NCBI RefSeq assembly: GCF_002860865.1
Contig: NZ_PKIE01000012.1
Span: 1-19,789 of the forward strand
Length of the DNA: 19,789 nucleotides
Direction of reading: 5' to 3'
From: Streptococcus mitis
Lineage (GTDB): Bacteria; Bacillota; Bacilli; Lactobacillales; Streptococcaceae
The notes beneath the pieces are model-generated. The model did no database searches, was not told the origin of the DNA, and saw nothing but the letters and a program-made list of their open reading frames with translations. A program made the position numbers and the translations under genes. Of the stretch, positions 15,093-19,789 are shown piece by piece; within the stretch, counting starts at the first letter, position 1; every line of letters starts with the position of its first letter.

Positions 15093-15730
15093 TTGAGTTG
15101 GAAAATATTACCAAAACCATTGGGGGAAAAGTGATTTTGGATAACTTATCTCTCAGGATTGATCAGGGGGATTTGGTAGCCATTGTTGGTAAGAGTGGTA
15201 GTGGTAAGTCGACCTTGTTAAATTTATTAGGTTTGATAGATGGTGATTATAGCGGACGGTATGAGATTTTTGGCCAGACAAATCTAGCAGTCAATTCTGC
15301 TAAGTCACAAACAATAATCCGTGAACATATCTCTTATCTGTTTCAAAATTTTGCCCTGATTGATGATGAAACGGTCGAGTACAATCTCATGCTGGCGCTG
15401 AAATATGTAAAATTGTCTAAGAAAGACAAGCTCAAAAAGGTGGAAGAGATTTTAGAGAGAGTAGGTTTGTCAGCTACTTTGCATCAAAAGGTCTCCGAGT
15501 TGTCTGGTGGGGAGCAACAACGAATTGCAGTTGCTAGAGCCATCTTAAAACCTAGCCAGCTGATTTTAGCCGATGAACCTACAGGTTCGCTGGATCCTGA
15601 AAATAGAGATTTGGTCTTGAAGTTTCTCTTAGAGATGAATCGCGAGGGGAAAACAGTTATTATTGTGACCCACGATGCTTATGTAGCCCAACAATGTCAT
15701 CGGATCATTGAATTGGGCGAGGGGAAATGA
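15089..15730 (+). CDS. ABC transporter ATPase, lactococcin-972 type
   Basis: The protein has 213 aa with a complete nucleotide-binding domain: Walker A GKSGSGKST (34-42), Q-loop LFQNF, signature LSGGEQQ (138-144), Walker B LILADEP (158-164), D-loop SLD and H-loop VTHD. The short MacB-like architecture matches the ATPase subfamily paired with DUF1430 permeases. Start codon and permease stop share ATGA, so the two are translationally coupled. A terminator follows 65 bases later. It would power the permease from the cytoplasmic face. Confidence 0.93.
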   Translation: MIELENITKTIGGKVILDNLSLRIDQGDLVAIVGKSGSGKSTLLNLLGLIDGDYSGRYEIFGQTNLAVNSAKSQTIIREHISYLFQNFALIDDETVEYNLMLALKYVKLSKKDKLKKVEEILERVGLSATLHQKVSELSGGEQQRIAVARAILKPSQLILADEPTGSLDPENRDLVLKFLLEMNREGKTVIIVTHDAYVAQQCHRIIELGEGK

Positions 15731-15795
15731 GTTCGTTCGGCTTCTTTTGATTGGCTGAATACTCATGTTTTTTAGAGAGAAATAGCATAAATACG

Positions 15796-15837
15796 CCTAG
15801 GAATGACATTTTTATGTAGTATTTCTAGGTTTTTTTG
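15796..15837 (+). terminator. Terminator after the ABC genes
   Basis: CCTAGGAATGACAT pairs with ATGTAGTATTTCTAGG through an imperfect stem with wobble pairs and a bulge, followed by TTTTTTTG. It ends the transporter transcript before the arginine operon promoter. Confidence 0.75.
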
Positions 15838-15843
15838 TTTCGA

Positions 15844-15861
15844 ATTGAAAATTTTTTCAAT
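15844..15861. promoter_or_regulatory. ARG-box-like operator (ArgR/AhrC)
   Basis: ATTGAAAATTTTTTCAAT: the nine-base arms AATTGAAAA and TTTTCAATT (15843-15862) pair perfectly around TT. Against the general ARG box TNTGAATWWWWATTCANA it agrees at most positions, keeping TGAA and TTCA with the right spacing. It is six bases upstream of the -35 of the arginine operon. Confidence 0.6.
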
Positions 15862-15867
15862 TTAGAC

Positions 15868-15896
15868 TTGACAAATGATGAGCATAGGAGTATTAT
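15868..15896 (+). promoter_or_regulatory. Promoter of the arginine operon
   Basis: TTGACA (15868-15873), 17-base spacer, TATTAT (15891-15896). The -10 also lies in a small imperfect palindrome (GTATTATTTATAC) that could be a second ArgR contact. Confidence 0.88.
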
Positions 15897-15936
15897 TTAT
15901 ACAACCAAAAAGAATAAACATAAAGGAGGCTTTGTT

Positions 15937-16743
15937 ATGAATAAGATGAAGAAGGTGTTGATGACGATGTTTGGTTTAGTGATGCTCCCCCTACTATTTG
16001 CTTGTAGTAACAATCAATCGGCTGGAATTGAAGCCATCAAGTCCAAAGGAAAATTGGTTGTAGCCCTCAATCCAGATTTTGCTCCATTTGAATATCAAAA
16101 AGTGGTTGATGGGAAAAATCAGATTGTGGGTTCAGATATCGAATTAGCCAAGGCTATCGCAACAGAACTAGGTGTCGAATTGGAACTATCTCCCATGAGT
16201 TTTGAAAATGTACTGGCTAGTGTTCAATCAGGAAAAGCCGATCTTGCCATATCTGGTGTTTCTAAGACAGATGAACGGAGCAAGGTGTTCGATTTTTCAA
16301 CTCCCTACTATACTTCAAAAAATAAGCTCATTGTCAAAAAATCTGATTTAGCCACTTATCAGTCTGTCAACGACTTAGCGCAGAAAAAGGTCGGAGCACA
16401 GAAAGGTTCGATTCAAGAAACGATGGCGAAAGATTTGCTTCAAAATTCTTCCCTCGTATCTCTGCCTAAAAATGGGAATTTAATTACAGATTTAAAGTCA
16501 GGGCAAGTGGATGCCGTTATCTTTGAAGAACCAGTTGCCAAGGGATTTGTGGAAAATAATCCTGATTTAGCAATTGCAGACCTCAATTTTGAAAAAGAGC
16601 AAGATGATTCCTACGCGGTCGCCATGAAAAAAGATAGCAAGGAATTAAAAGAGGCAGTTGATAAAACCATTCAAAAGTTGAAGGAGTCTGGAGAATTAGA
16701 CAAACTCATTGAGGATGCCTTTAAAGCGTCCATTGAAAAATAG
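15937..16743 (+). CDS. Amino-acid ABC transporter substrate-binding lipoprotein (probably arginine; pneumococcal AbpA-like)
   Basis: The protein has 268 aa. ATG 15937 follows AAAGGAGG; an upstream TTG frame is rejected because it starts before the promoter. Signal peptide with lipobox LLFAC (Cys23) means it is lipid-anchored outside the membrane. The mature part is a complete family-3 solute-binding protein ([42 protein letters not shown]). No permease or ATPase of its own lies next to it, so it must use a transporter encoded elsewhere. It sits 16 bases before argG behind an ARG-box-like site, so arginine or a precursor is the likely ligand. I recall this gene being called abpA in D39, but give no symbol because the ligand is inferred. 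Confidence 0.88.
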   Translation: MNKMKKVLMTMFGLVMLPLLFACSNNQSAGIEAIKSKGKLVVALNPDFAPFEYQKVVDGKNQIVGSDIELAKAIATELGVELELSPMSFENVLASVQSGKADLAISGVSKTDERSKVFDFSTPYYTSKNKLIVKKSDLATYQSVNDLAQKKVGAQKGSIQETMAKDLLQNSSLVSLPKNGNLITDLKSGQVDAVIFEEPVAKGFVENNPDLAIADLNFEKEQDDSYAVAMKKDSKELKEAVDKTIQKLKESGELDKLIEDAFKASIEK

Positions 16744-16759
16744 AAAGAAGGAAAAGAAC

Positions 16760-17956
16760 ATGAGTAAAGAAAAAGTAATTTTGGCCTATTCTGGCGGTTT
16801 AGACACATCAGTTGCTATTACCTGGTTAAAGAAAGAATATGATGTTGTTGCAGTTTGTATGGATGTGGGTGAAGGGAAAGACTTAGATTTCATCCATGAT
16901 AAGGCTCTCAAGGTTGGGGCAGTCGAATCTTATGTCATTGATGTTAAGGACGAATTTGCTACAGATTATGTGCTAGTGGCTCTTCAGTCACATGCCTATT
17001 ATGAACAAAAGTACCCCTTGGTATCTGCCTTGAGCCGCCCTCTTATTTCTAAAAAATTGGTTGAAATAGCGCATCAGACAGGAGCGACTACAATTGCTCA
17101 TGGTTGTACAGGTAAGGGGAATGACCAAGTGCGTTTTGAAGTATCGATTGCAGCCTTGGATCCCAATTTAAAAGTGATTGCGCCAGTTCGTGAATGGAAA
17201 TGGTCTAGGGAGGAAGAAATTCATTATGCCAAGGAAAATGGGGTACCTGTTCCTGCTGACCTTGATAATCCCTACTCTGTCGACCAAAATCTTTGGGGAC
17301 GTGCCAATGAATGTGGTATTTTGGAAAATCCATGGAATCAGGCTCCAGAAGAAGCCTTTGGCATCACAACTTCTCCAGAGCAAGCTCCAGATATGCCAGA
17401 ATACATTGATATTGAGTTTAGTGAAGGTGTTCCAGTTTCCCTCAATGGAGAAGGGCTAAAATTGGCGGATTTGATTCAAAAACTCAATGAAATAGCTGGA
17501 AAACATGGGGTTGGACGGATTGACCACGTGGAAAATCGTTTGGTTGGGATTAAATCAAGAGAAATCTATGAGTGTCCAGGGGCAGTGACCTTGCTGACAG
17601 CTCATAAGGAAATTGAGGACTTGACGCTTGTGAGAGAAGTGGCTCATTTTAAACCAATTATAGAAAATGAATTATCAAATCTCATTTATAATGCTTTGTG
17701 GTTTAGTCCAGCTACACAAGCCTTGATTGCTTATATTAAAGAGACTCAAAAAGTTGTCAATGGGACTGCAAAAGTTAAATTCTATAAGGGGAGCGCTCAG
17801 GTCGTGGCTCGGAAATCACCAAATTCACTTTATGATGAAAATTTGGCGACGTATACCAGTGCAGATACCTTTGACCAAGATGCGGCTGTTGGCTTTATTA
17901 AGTTGTGGGGACTTCCAACCAAGGTTCATTCTGAGGTTCAAAAAAGCGCCAAATAG
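16760..17956 (+). CDS. argG: Argininosuccinate synthase
   Basis: The protein has 398 aa, the usual bacterial length. It joins citrulline and aspartate with ATP to argininosuccinate. The PP-loop AYSGGLDTS is at residues 9-17, [14 protein letters not shown] (ATP and aspartate region) near 114, and the APVREW and NLWGR motifs follow in order. ATG 16760 is chosen by alignment with the family start ([13 protein letters not shown]) and by AGAAGGAAAAG upstream; the longer frame overlaps the lipoprotein gene. Second gene of the arginine operon. argG and argH are the only arginine biosynthetic genes here, so the pathway is probably fed by citrulline rather than glutamate. Confidence 0.97.
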   Translation: MSKEKVILAYSGGLDTSVAITWLKKEYDVVAVCMDVGEGKDLDFIHDKALKVGAVESYVIDVKDEFATDYVLVALQSHAYYEQKYPLVSALSRPLISKKLVEIAHQTGATTIAHGCTGKGNDQVRFEVSIAALDPNLKVIAPVREWKWSREEEIHYAKENGVPVPADLDNPYSVDQNLWGRANECGILENPWNQAPEEAFGITTSPEQAPDMPEYIDIEFSEGVPVSLNGEGLKLADLIQKLNEIAGKHGVGRIDHVENRLVGIKSREIYECPGAVTLLTAHKEIEDLTLVREVAHFKPIIENELSNLIYNALWFSPATQALIAYIKETQKVVNGTAKVKFYKGSAQVVARKSPNSLYDENLATYTSADTFDQDAAVGFIKLWGLPTKVHSEVQKSAK

Positions 17957-17984
17957 GACGATTGACTAGAGAGGTGGATGTGAT

Positions 17985-19379
17985 ATGGCTAAGAATACAA
18001 AATTATGGGGTGGTCGCTTTGAAGGTACTGTCGAAGACTGGGTAGAGCGCTTTGGTGCGAGTATATCTTTTGACCAGAAATTAGCTAAATTTGACTTGAT
18101 TGGTTCTTTGGCCCACGTTCAGATGTTGGGTCAGACGGGTATTTTGAGTTTGAATGAGTCAGAAAAGATTCAAGAAGGTTTGAAAGAGCTTTTAGAAGAG
18201 CTAGAGGCAGGCCAACTTGACTTTGATATCGCAAACGAAGATATTCACATGAATATGGAAGTATTGCTGACAGAAAAAATTGGTCCCCTTGCAGGGAAGT
18301 TACATACAGCTCGTTCTCGAAATGACCAAGTTGCGACAGATATGCACTTATATCTCAAGGAGCAACTAGGCCATGTCCTAGATAAACTGGCTCATCTCAA
18401 GGGTGTTTTATTAGACTTGGCGGAAAATCATGTGGAGACAATCATGCCGGGCTATACCCATCTGCAACATGCTCAGCCTATTAGTTTTGCCCACCACCTG
18501 ATGGCTTACTACAATATGTTTCAGAGAGACAGTGAACGTTTTGAATTTAACCAGAAGCATACAGACCTATGCCCTCTAGGTGCGGCAGCTTTGGCAGGGA
18601 CGACTTTCCCCATTGATCGCCAATTGTCTAGCGATTTGTTAGAGTTTAAGCAACCTTATACAAATTCTTTGGATGCTGTTAGTGACCGCGATTTTATCTT
18701 AGAATTTCTGTCTAATGCCAGCATACTCATGATGCATATGAGCCGTTTTTGTGAAGAAATGATCAATTGGTGTAGTTTTGAGTACCAATTCATTACCTTG
18801 TCAGATACGTTTACAACAGGTTCCTCTATTATGCCCCAAAAGAAAAATCCAGATATGGCTGAGTTGATTCGAGGAAAGACTGGTAGAGTTTATGGGAATC
18901 TGTTTGGACTGTTGACAGTCATGAAGTCCTTGCCTTTAGCTTATAATAAGGATTTGCAAGAGGATAAGGAAGGAATGTTTGATACGGTTGAAACGATTTT
19001 AAATTCCCTTGATGTGTTGGCAGGTATGTTATCCAGCTTGCAGGTGAACAAAGAAAAAATGCAAGAGTCTACAGAGAAGGACTTTTCAAATGCAACTGAG
19101 TTGGCAGATTATTTGGCAGGGAAAGGCTTGCCATTTAGAGAAGCTCATGAGGTTGTGGGAAGATTAGTGCTAGACTCTATCAAGTCTGCTAAAAATATTC
19201 AAGATTGGACTTTGGAGGAATTGCAAACCTATCATTCCCTCATTGCCGAGGATATCTATGTCTACTTGCAACCTAAAACTGCTGTTCAAAGACGAAATTC
19301 TTTGGGAGGTACAGGATTTGATCAAGTGAAATACCAGATTGCAGTTGCTAAGAAAGCGAATGAAGCTAGAAAGTGCTAG
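17985..19379 (+). CDS. argH: Argininosuccinate lyase
   Basis: The protein has 464 aa, full length. It cleaves argininosuccinate to arginine and fumarate. It begins with KLWGGRFEG, a conserved family start. TARSRNDQV and [10 protein letters not shown] lie in the N-terminal half, and the superfamily signature [12 protein letters not shown] is at 279-290, with the serine-containing catalytic loop. GAGAGGTGG precedes the ATG; the gap to argG is 28 bases, with no terminator. A weak hairpin follows. Confidence 0.97.
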   Translation: MAKNTKLWGGRFEGTVEDWVERFGASISFDQKLAKFDLIGSLAHVQMLGQTGILSLNESEKIQEGLKELLEELEAGQLDFDIANEDIHMNMEVLLTEKIGPLAGKLHTARSRNDQVATDMHLYLKEQLGHVLDKLAHLKGVLLDLAENHVETIMPGYTHLQHAQPISFAHHLMAYYNMFQRDSERFEFNQKHTDLCPLGAAALAGTTFPIDRQLSSDLLEFKQPYTNSLDAVSDRDFILEFLSNASILMMHMSRFCEEMINWCSFEYQFITLSDTFTTGSSIMPQKKNPDMAELIRGKTGRVYGNLFGLLTVMKSLPLAYNKDLQEDKEGMFDTVETILNSLDVLAGMLSSLQVNKEKMQESTEKDFSNATELADYLAGKGLPFREAHEVVGRLVLDSIKSAKNIQDWTLEELQTYHSLIAEDIYVYLQPKTAVQRRNSLGGTGFDQVKYQIAVAKKANEARKC

Positions 19380-19396
19380 ATTGATAGGTTCAGAAT

Positions 19397-19423
19397 AAGA
19401 GGTTGGTCGATTGATAGCCTCTT
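19397..19423 (+). terminator. Weak terminator after argH
   Basis: AAGAGG and CCTCTT pair (plus a wobble and one further pair) around a ~13-base loop, followed by TCTTGTCGTT. The tract is short, so termination may be leaky. Confidence 0.5.
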
Positions 19424-19429
19424 TCTTGT

Positions 19430-19570
19430 CGTTAAAAAAGTGAGATATATTGACTTTTGAAAAAAATGTCATAATTGAGTTGGGATAAACGTAAAAATCA
19501 TACTTTCTCGTTAAATCGTTCGGCGATTCATGGTGACATGGACACATAGTAGTAAGCACACCATGTGGCT
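19430..19570. other. Non-coding stretch after argH
   Basis: I see no gene with a credible ribosome site here on either strand. TTGACT at 19449 has no matching -10. GTTCGGCGATTCATGG near 19518 faintly resembles the LysM gene just upstream of its repeated tail (GTTACGGTTCATGG), which may mean the remnant originally extended further left. Confidence 0.4.
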
Positions 19571-19657
19571 TGGCAGAGCTAAAAACTTCTGGCTTAACAA
19601 CGGCTGGTATTAAGAAATAACAAACAGAATAATATGAAAAGGTCGAGGAAATCCCTC
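19571..19657 (+). pseudogene. Degenerate copy of the LysM gene 3' end (direct repeat, copy 2)
   Basis: From 19579 the sequence follows 10840-10917 at about 71 of 79 columns with one gap. It still encodes AKNFWLNNGWY and its TAA (19578-19613). Upstream, TGGCAGAGCT matches TGGACAGCCGCT only with small deletions, which destroy the frame. The terminator stem is decayed: GTCGAGG is kept but the right arm reads CCTCAAT. No start or ribosome site exists. It is a relic, not an independent gene. Confidence 0.85.
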
Positions 19658-19672
19658 AATGTCATTAAGTTA
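19657..19672. repeat. 16-bp motif at the end of the LysM relic
   Basis: CAATGTCATTAAGTTA is the exact reverse complement of 127-142. It begins at the point where similarity to the LysM region stops, so it marks a junction. Confidence 0.45.
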
Positions 19673-19673
19673 A

Positions 19674-19711
19674 GAAATTCAAATACAATTCTGTATTTGG
19701 GTTTCTTTTTT
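19674..19711 (+). terminator. Rho-independent terminator
   Basis: GAAATTCAAATACA and TGTATTTGGGTTTC pair at 12 of 14 positions (two further G-T wobbles) around ATTC, followed by TTTTTTA. It lies 35 bases before the next gene start; it could end argH read-through or act in the leader of the following gene. Confidence 0.8.
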
Positions 19712-19745
19712 ATGTGATAAACTTATAGTTAAGGAGGGATTTCCC

Positions 19746-19789
19746 ATGATAAAACAAATAAAAGCCCACTTGAATAATAGTATTCAGAG
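19746..19789 (+). CDS. Start of an unidentified gene (runs off the window)
   Basis: ATG with AAGGAGGGAT seven bases upstream, a near-perfect ribosome site. Only 14 codons are visible (MIKQIKAHLNNSIQ). The N-terminus is basic and not a signal peptide. It is too short to identify. Confidence 0.6.
   Translation, partial: MIKQIKAHLNNSIQ

Noticed and set aside
15835..15936. Extension of the binding lipoprotein to a TTG at 15835
   Set aside because: It would start upstream of the promoter -35 and put 34 residues before a clear lipoprotein signal peptide.
17168..17459. Open frames on both strands inside argG
   Set aside because: Shadows of argG; no ribosome sites, and argG itself is full length with all motifs.
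19563..19613. 16-codon frame (MWLGRAKNFWLNNGWY) after argH
   Set aside because: No ribosome site; it is the decayed tail of the LysM copy with an accidental ATG.
1..19789. CRISPR array, tRNA or rRNA genes, complete transposase
   Set aside because: No regularly spaced repeats, no cloverleaf or rRNA-like stretches and no transposase frame were found on either strand.

Overview
The window is low-GC Firmicute DNA that reads as a mitis-group Streptococcus, most likely S. pneumoniae or a very close relative. The grounds are a BOX repeat (boxA-boxB-boxC) at 199-349, the gene order (PadR module, CynX-like permease, glycosyltransferase plus UDP-sugar dehydratase, HAD phosphatase, sdaAA/sdaAB, LysM protein, then an accessory block and argGH), and codon and promoter style. 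No rRNA, tRNA, CRISPR array or complete insertion sequence is visible.

Left part, 1-3400. A minus-strand operon runs leftward from a strong promoter: PadR-type repressor, HAAS/DUF1700 membrane protein, DUF4097 envelope protein and an acidic multi-TM protein. The first three genes overlap by a few bases. Just downstream of the promoter -10 lies a 36-bp near-perfect palindrome that is the obvious PadR operator. The operon is followed by a BOX element and two minus-strand hairpins.

Middle, 3400-10900. A minus-strand MFS permease has its own consensus promoter and terminator. Next comes a plus-strand pair, a family-2 glycosyltransferase and a WbpM/CapD-type UDP-sugar 4,6-dehydratase. In pneumococcus I recall this pair being assigned to teichoic-acid repeat synthesis (glucose transfer and AATGal precursor). 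A bidirectional terminator separates them from a minus-strand operon sdaAB-sdaAA-HAD (serine to pyruvate, plus a phosphatase). Divergent from it is a secreted LysM protein with a C-terminal IsaA/SceD-like domain.

Accessory block, 10840-19657. It carries a minus-strand Rgg/MutR regulator, a divergent 37-aa hydrophobic peptide, an unknown 195-aa membrane-anchored protein, a 51-aa two-helix peptide, a lactococcin-972-type (DUF1430) permease and its ABC ATPase. Then comes an arginine operon: a substrate-binding lipoprotein, argG and argH, behind a consensus promoter with a good ARG-box-like palindrome. No lactococcin-972-like bacteriocin gene is present, so the exporter/immunity pair looks orphaned or serves one of the small peptides.

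The most striking structural feature is that the last ~78 bp of the LysM gene region (its last 11 codons, stop and part of the terminator) recur as a degenerate direct repeat after argH. The block is therefore bracketed by copies of the lysM 3' end. Recombination between them would remove about 8.7 kb and leave lysM coding intact, which would explain variable presence of argGH among strains. The copy ends exactly where a 16-bp motif begins that is also found, inverted, near the left edge of the window. The window closes with the start of an unidentified gene at 19746.
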